A DNA stretch of 41,157 nucleotides from Christensenellaceae bacterium (GCA_031256235.1 JAIRQZ010000011.1:1-41157); one strand, 5' to 3'. Counted from the stretch's first letter, positions 9,875 through 19,348 are shown. Notes: generated from the letters alone by a model not told the origin. Translations and numbers: made by a program.

Positions 9875-11145
9875 TTTTTCTTCCTTTTAAAATATTTAGC
9901 ATGCGGATTGATTAACGACTTGTCGGTTTCGTCGGGGTCAAGTCCGCGGGCTTTCCTGTGTTTGTCCTGCCATGCAAGCAGTTTGTCGACCGGCCATCCA
10001 AGTCCGAATGCAATTATGGTGGACAGCAAAGAGTTTGTAATAATGTAAATCGCAAGGGCGGCTGTAGATGACATGGTAAAGAAAATCATGATAGCAGGCA
10101 GTACGAACATCATAATTTTGCCTACTACTGCAGGGTCGACTTGTGGGGCCTTTGGGTCGGTTTGGTCTTTTGCATCGCGCATCGAGTAAACTGCGACGGC
10201 CTCTTTGGGTTTAGTGGATTCATCGGTTTTTTTCTTTGTTTTCATTAATCGGGCGGTAATGTACGAAGACCCCCACGAGGTAACGCCCGCCAAAACAACC
10301 AAAATCAAAAGCCCGTTCCAGTTGCGTTTGTGGCTTGCGTCAAGGTTTGCATATATGAAATCGTATTGTTCGATTTTCATTTCAAGTTTGCTTTTTTTGT
10401 TTTCGTCTGGAAGTGCCGTGATATCTACCCCAAGTTCGTCGGCGATGGCCTGGTTCGCGACGTCAAGTTCGGCGTCGGTGATTTCAACTTTTCGATTATT
10501 AACGTATTCGGCAACGGTAAGTGTGCCACTTGACCAGGGTACGTCTTCGTGCCAGATGTTTTTTATCCAAAGGAAACTTGTGTTGTGTTTCGTGTATGCG
10601 TCGTTGAGGGCGATTTTAAACTCGGAACTTTCAAGCGTTAGGCCCAAACCGTCGGGGTCATCGCGGTATTGATAATAGACGGCCTCCAGATTATTTGCCG
10701 CCAACACGACGTTATGTGTGGCAACCGCGCGCAAGGATGTGAAAATCGACATGAATATTGCAAGCGTCAAAAACAAGTTGATAATAGTGAAAAGGCAGAA
10801 CCCACCCATTTTGTACCCGTGTTTTTTGTAAAGGGCTTGGCGTGCTTGGTTCAACTTCATCATGTCGTCTTTGTATTGTTCCTTTAAAAGGTCTTCTTCG
10901 GGCTTGATTTTCGCCATGAATTTCGCGTTCTTTTTTGTAAAGTACTTGTTGGCAAAGTCCATAGGGAATAAAACCAACTTTAAAATAATTGTAAAGAATA
11001 TAAGTGCAAGGCCATAGTTCAATGCACCATGATTGTGCATCGCTCCCGCCAAAACATAGACAAATTTGCCGATGAAAGGAAACCAGCCACTTCCTTTTGC
11101 CGGAAATTCCACAAGACCTTGTAACAAATTGATTAAATTACCCAT
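9871..11145 (-). CDS. yidC: Membrane protein insertase YidC/Oxa1
   Basis: [26 protein letters not shown], multiple TMs, position in the rpmH-rnpA-yidD-yidC-jag cluster. Confidence 0.9.
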   Translation of the reverse strand: MGNLINLLQGLVEFPAKGSGWFPFIGKFVYVLAGAMHNHGALNYGLALIFFTIILKLVLFPMDFANKYFTKKNAKFMAKIKPEEDLLKEQYKDDMMKLNQARQALYKKHGYKMGGFCLFTIINLFLTLAIFMSIFTSLRAVATHNVVLAANNLEAVYYQYRDDPDGLGLTLESSEFKIALNDAYTKHNTSFLWIKNIWHEDVPWSSGTLTVAEYVNNRKVEITDAELDVANQAIADELGVDITALPDENKKSKLEMKIEQYDFIYANLDASHKRNWNGLLILVVLAGVTSWGSSYITARLMKTKKKTDESTKPKEAVAVYSMRDAKDQTDPKAPQVDPAVVGKIMMFVLPAIMIFFTMSSTAALAIYIITNSLLSTIIAFGLGWPVDKLLAWQDKHRKARGLDPDETDKSLINPHAKYFKRKKK

Positions 11146-11399
11146 TTCGCTCCTCCCGAATACCCAAAGGGTACAGGGTCATATCCGTGTCCGTTTTTGT
11201 TGAACGGATTACAGCGCATGATTCGCCAAATTCCTTTTTTCCAACCTCTTAAAATTCCGAAACGTTTTATTGCTTCCAAAGTATATATCGAGCAGGTCGG
11301 ATAGAAATGGCAACGGTTTCCCAACAAGGGCGAAACACATGCGCGATAGAAGTATACAGGCAAACTTCCGATGAACGCAAGGATTTTCTTCATACCCAA
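11133..11399 (-). CDS. yidD: Membrane protein insertion efficiency factor YidD
   Basis: [29 protein letters not shown]...[15 protein letters not shown]. Confidence 0.93.
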   Translation of the reverse strand: MGMKKILAFIGSLPVYFYRACVSPLLGNRCHFYPTCSIYTLEAIKRFGILRGWKKGIWRIMRCNPFNKNGHGYDPVPFGYSGGAKWVI

Positions 11400-12226
11400 T
11401 TCACCAATTCTTGCGGGACGACCAAATCCCCGCGACCGATTGCAATTTCGACTCCGGGTTTAATCGTGCCATGAAAATCACTCCCGCCCGAAATTAAAAG
11501 ATCATTCGCTTTTGCAAACTTGACAAGTTTTTCCCGACACGCCTTGTCTGCGCTTGGGTGAAAGCATTCGATGCCGTCGACGAAGTCCTTTGTGAAATCA
11601 AGTATGGTATCTGCGTCATCAAGATATTCCGCGGGGTGCGCCAAAAATGCCACGCCACCGCAGTCTTTTATTATGGTTGCGACCTCTTTTGCGGACTTTA
11701 GATAGGCGCTTGGGTCAACAAAAAGCGGCGACTTTTTGTTTGTAATCCCTGCCCTGTACAAATAGGTTATGTTCCCGAAAAACTTTGGGTCAGTTTTGTC
11801 ACATATTTTTTTGTCCGAAAGTATTAATCCGTTTACTTCCCATGCGCTTTTTGTATTGTTCATGCCTTGCGGGACATTAAGGCCAAGTTTCTTAAGATTT
11901 TTAATTGTTTGGTCTCTGTAAGAATCAAGAGCGTTCTTGCCTGGATAATCCGTCATATATTTTTTCATTTTCTTTGTGTCAATGTTATAACCAAGTATTT
12001 CGATAAGTTTGCCGTCGACGTGCGTTGTAATCTCGATGCCCTGTATAATTTTGCCAGGGAACAGATTGCGAATTTCGGGTTTTTCGATTTCGTCATATGC
12101 TCCGACACGGTTGTGGTCAGTGATTGATATAGTATCCAAGCCCGCATCCACGGCACGCTTTAAAACTTCCGCGACCGAGTATGACCCGTCGGAATATTTG
12201 GTATGTATATGAAGGTCAATTTTCAT
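11390..12226 (-). CDS. PHP-domain metal-dependent phosphoesterase
   Basis: [54 protein letters not shown]. Confidence 0.88.
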   Translation of the reverse strand: MKIDLHIHTKYSDGSYSVAEVLKRAVDAGLDTISITDHNRVGAYDEIEKPEIRNLFPGKIIQGIEITTHVDGKLIEILGYNIDTKKMKKYMTDYPGKNALDSYRDQTIKNLKKLGLNVPQGMNNTKSAWEVNGLILSDKKICDKTDPKFFGNITYLYRAGITNKKSPLFVDPSAYLKSAKEVATIIKDCGGVAFLAHPAEYLDDADTILDFTKDFVDGIECFHPSADKACREKLVKFAKANDLLISGGSDFHGTIKPGVEIAIGRGDLVVPQELVNWV

Positions 12227-12566
12227 GAAAGCAACCCCCTTTTCGTAACACATATTCCACCGCCTTGGTTATTTCCAAAACGGTTTTGTTTTTGATTTCT
12301 TCTTTCGCGACGAAGATATAATTATGGTCGGGTGCAATGTTATTTAAAAGACTTCGTACGGCCTCGCGCATTTTGCGGACAGACTTGTGGCGGATTACGG
12401 AATTTCCAACTTTTTTTGATGCCGAAAATCCAACGCGTTTGTCGGTGTCCTTCATCTTGGCGGACACAAACACAAGCGTCAAACAATCCGACCCGATACT
12501 TTTGCCGTGGCGGTATATATAATTGAAGGCTTTTCGTTTTTTTAAACGGTATTGTTGTTTAAGCAT
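12216..12566 (-). CDS. rnpA: Ribonuclease P protein component
   Basis: MLKQQYRLKKRKAFNYIYRHGK...VGFSASKKVGNSVIRHKSVRKMREAVR. Confidence 0.95.
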   Translation of the reverse strand: MLKQQYRLKKRKAFNYIYRHGKSIGSDCLTLVFVSAKMKDTDKRVGFSASKKVGNSVIRHKSVRKMREAVRSLLNNIAPDHNYIFVAKEEIKNKTVLEITKAVEYVLRKGGCFHEN

Positions 12567-12587
12567 AAATTGTTGCCAGTCACTGGC

Positions 12588-12722
12588 TTACGCACTTAAT
12601 ACCTTACGGCCACGAGCACGGCGACGTTTAAGAACCTTTCGGCCTGCGGTTGTTTCCATGCGCTTGCGAAAGCCGTGGACTTTTTGTTTACTGCGTTTTT
12701 TGGGTTGGTAAGTGCGTTTCAT
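12588..12722 (-). CDS. rpmH: 50S ribosomal protein L34
   Basis: [44 protein letters not shown]. Confidence 0.98.
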   Translation of the reverse strand: MKRTYQPKKRSKQKVHGFRKRMETTAGRKVLKRRRARGRKVLSA

Positions 12723-12729
12723 GTGTTGA

Positions 12730-12774
12730 CTATAACAGTCAAACCTTGACATTGTCAATATACTTTGGTATAAT
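12730..12774. promoter_or_regulatory. Back-to-back divergent promoters (rpmH leftward, HAD rightward)
   Basis: Plus: TTGACA 12746-12751, N17, TATAAT 12769-12774. Minus: TTGACA 12758-12753, N17, TTATAG 12735-12730. The two -35 boxes form the palindrome TTGACA-T-TGTCAA. Confidence 0.85.
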
Positions 12775-12781
12775 AAATGCA

Positions 12782-13531
12782 ATGAAAATTGATACGCCAC
12801 CGATAGTTTATGATTACAGTGCTTTTTTGCTTGATTGGGATGGGACACCTGTCGACAGCATGCCTATATGGAACGAGTTATATACTGGATATATCCGTAG
12901 CAAAGGTCGTGTCCCGCATGAAAATTTCCAACAAGAAAAAGACGATATTCTTCACTCCTTGGCAAAAGCAGACAATGTTTTTGCAAGGCTTTATGATGAA
13001 CTTCATAGAATCTACGATATTAAAGGGATTTCAGGTGAAGAAGCCCTTGCGGAAAGCACTTTGGTCTCGGAAGAAAAACTTCGTACTTTACAATATAAAC
13101 CAAATGCGGCAAAGTTTTTGCGCGATGTAAAAGCCCTTGGCATGAAAATGGCGGTTGTGACAACGGGCGATAATGCCTCGTTTGATGCAATCCGACGTGG
13201 AAATTTCAAGATGCGAGCCGAGGCCGACTTTGATCAAATATTCGAGGGCCGAATTATAACAAGCGACATTTGTAAAAGTTTGGGGATTCAAGGCAAACCG
13301 AGCGGCGACCCCTATCGTTATGGTGCGCGACTTTTGAATATTGCACCAAAAGATTGTTTGGTTTTTGAAGATTCCATGAACGGCGCGAAGGCTGGGTGGG
13401 ATGCGGGCATGGATATGTGCATTGTGCGCGATAGTTACAGCGACAAAGACCGTGAAGAAATGAAGTACATTGCGAAACATGTGCCTACGAAAACTTATTT
13501 TATTGAAGATTTGGGCGAAGTCCGCTATTGA
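12782..13531 (+). CDS. HAD-superfamily hydrolase
   Basis: [51 protein letters not shown]. Confidence 0.88.
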   Translation: MKIDTPPIVYDYSAFLLDWDGTPVDSMPIWNELYTGYIRSKGRVPHENFQQEKDDILHSLAKADNVFARLYDELHRIYDIKGISGEEALAESTLVSEEKLRTLQYKPNAAKFLRDVKALGMKMAVVTTGDNASFDAIRRGNFKMRAEADFDQIFEGRIITSDICKSLGIQGKPSGDPYRYGARLLNIAPKDCLVFEDSMNGAKAGWDAGMDMCIVRDSYSDKDREEMKYIAKHVPTKTYFIEDLGEVRY

Positions 13532-13556
13532 CATTGTGGATAACTTGGTCTACCTT
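13528..13556 (+). promoter_or_regulatory. dnaA promoter with an internal DnaA box
   Basis: TTGACA 13528-13533, 17-nt spacer containing TGTGGATAA (13535-13543), TACCTT 13551-13556, 8 nt before ATG. Confidence 0.65.
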
Positions 13557-13564
13557 TATCGGGC

Positions 13565-14929
13565 ATGAATATCCAGAAAATTTGGGAAGACGCAAAAAAG
13601 GAAATGCACGGGCGCGTTTCGCAGGTATCTTTTGACTTGTGGATAAAGCCCCTTGTTGCCGAAGCATTTGAAGACGGCGAATTTATTTTGGCGGCCAACA
13701 GCACAATGGGTAAACAGCAAGCCGAAAACACCCGCCACTTTGTACATATCGAAAGCGTGATTAAGGAACTTGCCCCTATTGTGGAAAAAGTCAAAATTAT
13801 TGATGCTATTGAACGCGAACGCCGACAACACGATGTTGTATCCGACAGCAAGGCAGAAATCACACCAAAAAAACCGACAAGTTTTATTACCGTTAATCAT
13901 AATCAAACTTTTGATAACTTTATTGTGGGTAAAAGCAACCAAATCGTTTGCGCCGCGTCCGAGTCTGTTGCAAAAAAACCAGGTAAAAGCATCAATCCCT
14001 TGTTTATATATGGCGGTTCGGGCCTTGGCAAGACCCATTTATTGAACGCGATTGTCAACCATATAATGGAAACTTCGCCCAAAATGTCCATTGCATTTGC
14101 CACAAGCGAAAAATTCACCAACGACTTTGTGCAAACAATGATGAATTCAAAATCCAATGCGGTTGCGGCTTTTCGCGAAAAGTACCGTAACGCCGACATA
14201 CTTTTAATTGACGACATCCAATTTATTCGCGACAAAAAAGGCACCCAGGAAGAATTTTTCCATACCTTTAATGACCTTATCCAAAACGGCCGTCAAGTCG
14301 TATTAACAAGTGACCGCCACCCTGACGAGATGCCAACCCTTGAGGACCGCATGCGTTCGCGATTCAAAAGTGGCCTTATCCAAGACATCACCCACCCCGA
14401 TGTCGAGATGTGGATGGCAATATTGCAAAAAAAGGCCAATTCGGAAAACTATCGGTTAAGCGATGAAATCTGCACTTATTTGGCAAAGCATGCGCACGAA
14501 CGAGACCTTAATGTCCGCGAAATGGAAGGCAATTTGACCAAAATCATTTTTTACGCATCCTTGAAGGGCAAAACCGAACCAGATATCGATGATTGCGAGG
14601 CCGCTTTGAAAGAAGTCCAAGACACAAGCAAATATCAAACCACCGCGGAAAAAATTATCGGCGAAGTCGTGAAGTATTTCAATATCACTCGTGACGACAT
14701 TGTCGGCAAACGCAGGAACCGCGAATTTGTTGAACCTCGTATGATTGCAATCTATTTAATTGCCGAGTTTTTGGATATCCCGCTTATAAGCATTGGTCAA
14801 CTTATCGGCGGTCGCGACCACACAACGGTCATGCACAGTCGTAATAAAATTGAAGGCCAACTTGCGCATGGCGACCTTCGCATAAAAAGAATTGTAAGTG
14901 ATATATCAAAAATGGTTAACAACGAATAA
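13565..14929 (+). CDS. dnaA: Chromosomal replication initiator DnaA
   Basis: LFIYGGSGLGKTHLLNAI, ILLIDDIQFI, LTSDRHPDEM, GGRDHTTVMHSRNKIE. Confidence 0.97.
   Translation: MNIQKIWEDAKKEMHGRVSQVSFDLWIKPLVAEAFEDGEFILAANSTMGKQQAENTRHFVHIESVIKELAPIVEKVKIIDAIERERRQHDVVSDSKAEITPKKPTSFITVNHNQTFDNFIVGKSNQIVCAASESVAKKPGKSINPLFIYGGSGLGKTHLLNAIVNHIMETSPKMSIAFATSEKFTNDFVQTMMNSKSNAVAAFREKYRNADILLIDDIQFIRDKKGTQEEFFHTFNDLIQNGRQVVLTSDRHPDEMPTLEDRMRSRFKSGLIQDITHPDVEMWMAILQKKANSENYRLSDEICTYLAKHAHERDLNVREMEGNLTKIIFYASLKGKTEPDIDDCEAALKEVQDTSKYQTTAEKIIGEVVKYFNITRDDIVGKRRNREFVEPRMIAIYLIAEFLDIPLISIGQLIGGRDHTTVMHSRNKIEGQLAHGDLRIKRIVSDISKMVNNE
13638..13646 (-). promoter_or_regulatory. Perfect DnaA box within the 5' part of dnaA
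   Basis: TGTGGATAA (reverse complement TTATCCACA). Confidence 0.6.
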
Positions 14930-14963
14930 AGTTTGTGTTATAATATGTACGAAGGAGAAAGAG

Positions 14964-15242
14964 ATGGCCGTATTAGAAACTCAAAGGCATAAAGATTCAA
15001 AAACCATGTTGGCAACCGCCGTAGAGGATGCGGCATATAAATTCGAAAAGATGTTAAGGAACAAGGTACCTTGGGACGAAATTGTACGCTCGACAGAATG
15101 TTGGAGTCTTTTCAAAATTATGGACGAAAAGACTCGACAATTCGTGCGTACCGAGGCCAAAAAGGTCGCCGAGCGAAGAATTCGTACTATGGGCGACCGC
15201 ACAGACAAGCAACATGACGTTTTAGATTCGATGAATATTTAA
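14964..15242 (+). CDS. Hypothetical protein (92 aa)
   Basis: GAAGGAGaaagag-ATG SD, upstream TATAAT; MAVLETQRHKDSKTM... Confidence 0.7.
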   Translation: MAVLETQRHKDSKTMLATAVEDAAYKFEKMLRNKVPWDEIVRSTECWSLFKIMDEKTRQFVRTEAKKVAERRIRTMGDRTDKQHDVLDSMNI

Positions 15243-16336
15243 CTTAATCTTACAGGTAATACAAGGAACAAGTAATCATTTGCCTTTGCGGATTCGATAA
15301 CGCAAGGGCTTAATTCCCCGTTGAAGTTGATTTTAATAAACTCTTCTTGCGAGGCCTTTAAAACGTCGTAAAGATATTTTGCGTTGAAAGAGATTTTTAT
15401 ATCTTTGCCACTTAATTTCGCGGGGACCTTTTCCGCAATTTTACCAATTTCGTTTGCCGATGTTACGGTAATCAATTTGTCCGACATGTTCAATGTAACA
15501 AGGTTTATCTTGTCGTTTCGTACCAAGAGGCCTGCGCGCTCGACGGCATGTTCAAAGGCAGTGCGTTCGACAACGACGCTTGATTCAAAATTGCTTGGGA
15601 TAATTTGGGCATAATTTATGAATTCCCCGTCGATAAGTCTTCCCGCGAAGACGGTTTTGTTGATATTCACTTGGAAAAACTTGTTATCAATTATTACGGC
15701 GACTTCCCCGTTGTCATCGGCGATAAGTTTTTTAATCTCGTCAAAACTGCGCGCAGGTACAACGACTTTCGTTTCATCGGAATGATTTTTGATGGGCTTT
15801 TCAATTTTTGACAATCGGAATCCGTCCAAAGCGACCCCTGTGATTTTGTCTTTGCCGATTTCGCAAAGTATGCCCTTCAAAATCGGACGGCTGTCATCTT
15901 GGCTTACGCTTATACGGGTTTTTGCGATAAAGTCGCGCAAAAGTTCGGACTTGATTGAAAAGTGCGGTTTTTTGTTGATGTTTACGATGTCGGGGTATTC
16001 AATGACCAAAAGGCATTGAAAGTTGCAAGTATTCTCGCCATGGGTGATGCACATGTTTTCGCCCGCCAAATTAAGTTTGACGCTTCCGCCCCCAATCCTT
16101 GCGACGTATTCGTTAAAAAGTTTTCCTGGCACGACGGTAACGCCGTCTTTTTCAACGTCGGCGCGAATTGTCTTTTGAATGTACATTTCCAAATCGGTGG
16201 CCGCCAAAGTAAGCGTTCCGTCCTTGGCCGTGATTTTGATTCCTTCCAAAATCGGGTTAATTGTGCGCGCATTTGTCGCGCGACTGACCACGGCAACGGC
16301 CTCGGCCAAATCCATTCCATCGCATGTAAGTTTCAT
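15239..16336 (-). CDS. dnaN: DNA polymerase III beta clamp
   Basis: MKLTCDGMDLAEAVAVVSRATNARTINPILEGI...VVPGKLFNEYVARI...; C-term LFLVLPVRLS. Confidence 0.95.
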   Translation of the reverse strand: MKLTCDGMDLAEAVAVVSRATNARTINPILEGIKITAKDGTLTLAATDLEMYIQKTIRADVEKDGVTVVPGKLFNEYVARIGGGSVKLNLAGENMCITHGENTCNFQCLLVIEYPDIVNINKKPHFSIKSELLRDFIAKTRISVSQDDSRPILKGILCEIGKDKITGVALDGFRLSKIEKPIKNHSDETKVVVPARSFDEIKKLIADDNGEVAVIIDNKFFQVNINKTVFAGRLIDGEFINYAQIIPSNFESSVVVERTAFEHAVERAGLLVRNDKINLVTLNMSDKLITVTSANEIGKIAEKVPAKLSGKDIKISFNAKYLYDVLKASQEEFIKINFNGELSPCVIESAKANDYLFLVLPVRLS

Positions 16337-16421
16337 GCCAGAATCTTAACACAATATTTTGGCGGTTGCAACAAAAAGCGTTGTGATTGACAAATTGACT
16401 TTAATATGTCATAATATGTCG

Positions 16422-16610
16422 ATGAATGAACAATATGGTATGTGGGCAAGCAATACTTCAACCAAAAAGCACGCTTTTGTAGACCCTGCAAGAATTGTAA
16501 GCCCATTGATGGGCGAAGCAGCAATCCAAGAAGTGGTGGATATAACCATTGAACAACTTGAACAAATGTACGGCGGGAAAATCGAAGAAATCGATGCATA
16601 CGAGATTTGA
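16422..16610 (+). CDS. Hypothetical small protein (62 aa)
   Basis: TTGACA-N17-CATAAT promoter (16387-16415) 6 nt before ATG; MNEQYGMWASN... Confidence 0.6.
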   Translation: MNEQYGMWASNTSTKKHAFVDPARIVSPLMGEAAIQEVVDITIEQLEQMYGGKIEEIDAYEI

Positions 16611-16647
16611 TAATTTGTTAAACATTTAAAAAGGTGTATACTGCAAT

Positions 16648-17805
16648 GTGTATATAAAAACACTTGCCTTGCAAAATTTCCGCAATCACGCGCGTCGTTC
16701 TTTGGAGTTATCCCAAGGTATAAATGTCTTTGTCGGCGATAATGCCCAAGGCAAAACCAATTTATTGGAAGCAATATATGTTACTTGCATAGGCAGAGGC
16801 TTTCGAAGCCCGCGCGACAAAGACGTAATCCGTTTTGGCCAACACTTCGCAAAAGTAAAAACCATCGCAACCAAGAAATTCGGTGACATAAGCATTGAAG
16901 TTATTATAAACAATCCCGAAAACACTTCGCGGACATTGAAGCAAATCAAAGTCAACGAAATCCCCATCTTAAAAATGGGCGAACTTATGGGCAACGTGGC
17001 CTGTGTGTTCTTTAACCCTGACGAATTAAAACTTGTAAAGGAGGCTCCAGCCGACCGCCGTCGTTTTATGGACATCGACATAAGCCAAATGGACAAGACG
17101 TATTTTTACAATCTTTTGCGCTATAACAAGATTTTAAAGCAAAGGAATGCTCTTTTGAAAGGAATTGACACAAAAAACGAAACCGAGATGCGTGGCCTTG
17201 ATATTTGGGACGAGCAACTTGCCACGGCGGGCGAGCAAATAATAAAACGCCGAATTTACTTTTGCGAAGAATTAAATAAATTACTTCCGCCCGTGCATAC
17301 GGCGTTGGCGGTTGACGAAACCGTGACATTGACATATGAGACGAACGGCGGCAACATGCCAGGCGCCTCCAAATGCTCAACTGCTACGCTCTTGTCGCCA
17401 ACGGACCAGGGGGCTCCGCAAGATGAGCACTCGGAGGTGCCTGGCATGCTTGCCGCCGTTCGTTCGGCACGCGCCAACGACTTGCGTTTGCGTACTACTA
17501 CGGTAGGCCCGCACCGCGATGACATACTTTTGCAAATCAACGGCCGCGACGTCCGATTGTTCGCAAGCCAAGGTCAACAACGCACCGTGGCCCTGTCGCT
17601 TAAAATCGCCGAACTTAAAATATTTGAACAGGCACTTGGCGAAAAGCCAATCTTGCTTTTGGACGATGTGTTCAGCGAACTTGACGCAAAAAGACAAGAA
17701 AAGTTATTGAAACTTATCTCGGGCTGGCAAACGGTGATTACAACAACGGAATTTAATCTGCCCTTGCCAAACGCAAAGGTTTTTAAAATCTCCTGTGTTC
17801 ATTGA
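16648..17805 (+). CDS. recF: DNA replication and repair protein RecF with an internal palindromic insertion
   Basis: ALQNFRNH, VGDNAQGKTNLLEAIY, VGPHRDDILL, FASQGQQRTVALSLKIAE, ILLLDDVFSELD. Confidence 0.95.
   Translation: MYIKTLALQNFRNHARRSLELSQGINVFVGDNAQGKTNLLEAIYVTCIGRGFRSPRDKDVIRFGQHFAKVKTIATKKFGDISIEVIINNPENTSRTLKQIKVNEIPILKMGELMGNVACVFFNPDELKLVKEAPADRRRFMDIDISQMDKTYFYNLLRYNKILKQRNALLKGIDTKNETEMRGLDIWDEQLATAGEQIIKRRIYFCEELNKLLPPVHTALAVDETVTLTYETNGGNMPGASKCSTATLLSPTDQGAPQDEHSEVPGMLAAVRSARANDLRLRTTTVGPHRDDILLQINGRDVRLFASQGQQRTVALSLKIAELKIFEQALGEKPILLLDDVFSELDAKRQEKLLKLISGWQTVITTTEFNLPLPNAKVFKISCVH
17341..17463. repeat. Palindromic element inside recF
   Basis: Arms 17341-17379 and 17424-17463 are inverted repeats of ~39 bp with about 3 mismatches and one 1-nt bulge. 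Confidence 0.9.
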
Positions 17806-17830
17806 CATTGGACGCAGAATGGTATATAAT
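17802..17830 (+). promoter_or_regulatory. Promoter of cvpA-like gene
   Basis: TTGACA (17802-17807, overlapping the recF TGA), N17, TATAAT 17825-17830. Confidence 0.85.
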
Positions 17831-17838
17831 GACGATGT

Positions 17839-18381
17839 ATGTATTTAGATATCGGAATAAGTATCTTTTTATTAATCTGTTTGGGATACGGATGGTTCAA
17901 AGGCTTTATGAACGGCGTCATTGGATTTGTGTCGGGCGCCTTGTCTTTGGCTATTGCAATTCCAAGCGCAAAAGGTGTGTCAAAAATCATTAACAAATGG
18001 TTCGGCCTTGGCAAAACATTGGACGGGATCATCAAGGGCGCGGGCAACTGGCTAAGCATCCTTATTTGTGGTATCGGCATTTATTTGTTATGCAGGTTCT
18101 TCTTTTGGGGCGTTTCAAGGGCAATCAAGAAATTCAAAGAACAATATCAACTTGTTGACAAGGTCGATCGTATCGCTGGGCTTTTCCTTGGCCTTGCAAA
18201 ATGTGCGCTTGGAATATCGATTTTATTCATTGTTGTGTATCTTTTGACATCGATTCCGCTTATGAATAACTCTATGAACTGGCTTTTAAAAGGAAGCAAA
18301 GTCGGAAGTTATTTATACCACCTTGTAGTTAAATTCATCATACCGCTGTTACGAAACGCAAAAGCCGCCATACTTGGTTAA
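17839..18381 (+). CDS. CvpA family membrane protein
   Basis: N-terminal LDIGISIFLLICLGYGWFKGFMNGVIGFVSG and D-R-IAGLFLGLAKCALG pattern typical of CvpA. Confidence 0.8.
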   Translation: MYLDIGISIFLLICLGYGWFKGFMNGVIGFVSGALSLAIAIPSAKGVSKIINKWFGLGKTLDGIIKGAGNWLSILICGIGIYLLCRFFFWGVSRAIKKFKEQYQLVDKVDRIAGLFLGLAKCALGISILFIVVYLLTSIPLMNNSMNWLLKGSKVGSYLYHLVVKFIIPLLRNAKAAILG

Positions 18382-18397
18382 TGTTCCATGTGGAACA
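18382..18397. promoter_or_regulatory. parS site
   Basis: TGTTCCATGTGGAACA, near-perfect palindrome, immediately 3' of parB. Confidence 0.85.
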
Positions 18398-18403
18398 TTT
18401 TGA

Positions 18404-19309
18404 TTAAAATTTTAATTCGCCCGATGCTCCGCCGATTTTCAACTTACCTGCGATGCGTTCAAGATCTTTTTTTGTGTGATATTCGATAATAATCTTTCCA
18501 TGCGACTCGTTGCCCTGCACCACGACCTTTGTAGAAAAGTCGCGCGTCAACGTGACGGCAAACTGTTTAAGTTCCAAACTTTGCGGTTTTTGGGCCACCG
18601 TGGGCTTCTTGCCCATGATTGCGCTTTCAAGTTCACGGACAGTCATGCCCGAGGCACACTTGTTGGCAAGCGCCACACAAAGCCCCGCATCGGAAACGCC
18701 CGCAAGGCATTTCGCGTGCCCTGCGCTTATACGGCCGTGTTCCAGCAACATTTGGACTTCTTTGGGCATGTTAAGGAATCTTAACGAGTTCGCAATCGCA
18801 GGACGGCTTAAACCAAGCACGCGCGACACTTGTTCCTGTGTCATCATGTGAGTATCCATAAGTTTTTTTATGCCGACCGCGATTTCAATTTCATTAAGGT
18901 CGCTACGCATAAGGTTCTCGACAAGGGCGACCTCGGCAATTTGTTTCGCGGAATAATTGCGCACGATTGCCGGTATAGTCTTTAACCCGATGTTTTTCGC
19001 GGCCCTCCAACGTCGTTCGCCCGCAACAATCATATAGCGCGAGCCGACCCTGTTCACCAAGATAGGCTGGATTACGCCGTTTGCGCGTATACTTTCTTCA
19101 AGTTCCTGCAACTTCTCGGGCACGAAAGTTTTGCGTGGCTGGTTCAAATTATTGTCAATGGACGCAATATCTATTTCCTGCGCTCCGCCAGGGATGACCC
19201 CTGGACCCGATGCGCTTCGTGGCTCTCTGTCCTGCATCTCTTGTGGCTCTTCGTCGAAAAGCGAAATTAACGCCCCCAAGCCTTTTCCTAAACCTCTGTT
19301 GTTTTCCAT
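18404..19309 (-). CDS. parB: Chromosome partitioning protein ParB
   Basis: NRGLGKGLGALIS, NQPRKTF, VAGERRWRAAK, ALVENLMRSDLN, HTH MTQEQVSRVLGLSRPAIANSLRFL, ISAGHAKCLAG. Confidence 0.95.
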   Translation of the reverse strand: MENNRGLGKGLGALISLFDEEPQEMQDREPRSASGPGVIPGGAQEIDIASIDNNLNQPRKTFVPEKLQELEESIRANGVIQPILVNRVGSRYMIVAGERRWRAAKNIGLKTIPAIVRNYSAKQIAEVALVENLMRSDLNEIEIAVGIKKLMDTHMMTQEQVSRVLGLSRPAIANSLRFLNMPKEVQMLLEHGRISAGHAKCLAGVSDAGLCVALANKCASGMTVRELESAIMGKKPTVAQKPQSLELKQFAVTLTRDFSTKVVVQGNESHGKIIIEYHTKKDLERIAGKLKIGGASGELKF

Positions 19310-19318
19310 AATATTAAT

Positions 19319-19334
19319 TGTTCCACGTGGAACA
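19319..19334. promoter_or_regulatory. parS site
   Basis: TGTTCCACGTGGAACA, perfect palindrome upstream of parB. Confidence 0.93.
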
Positions 19335-19348
19335 TGATATGTCAAATA

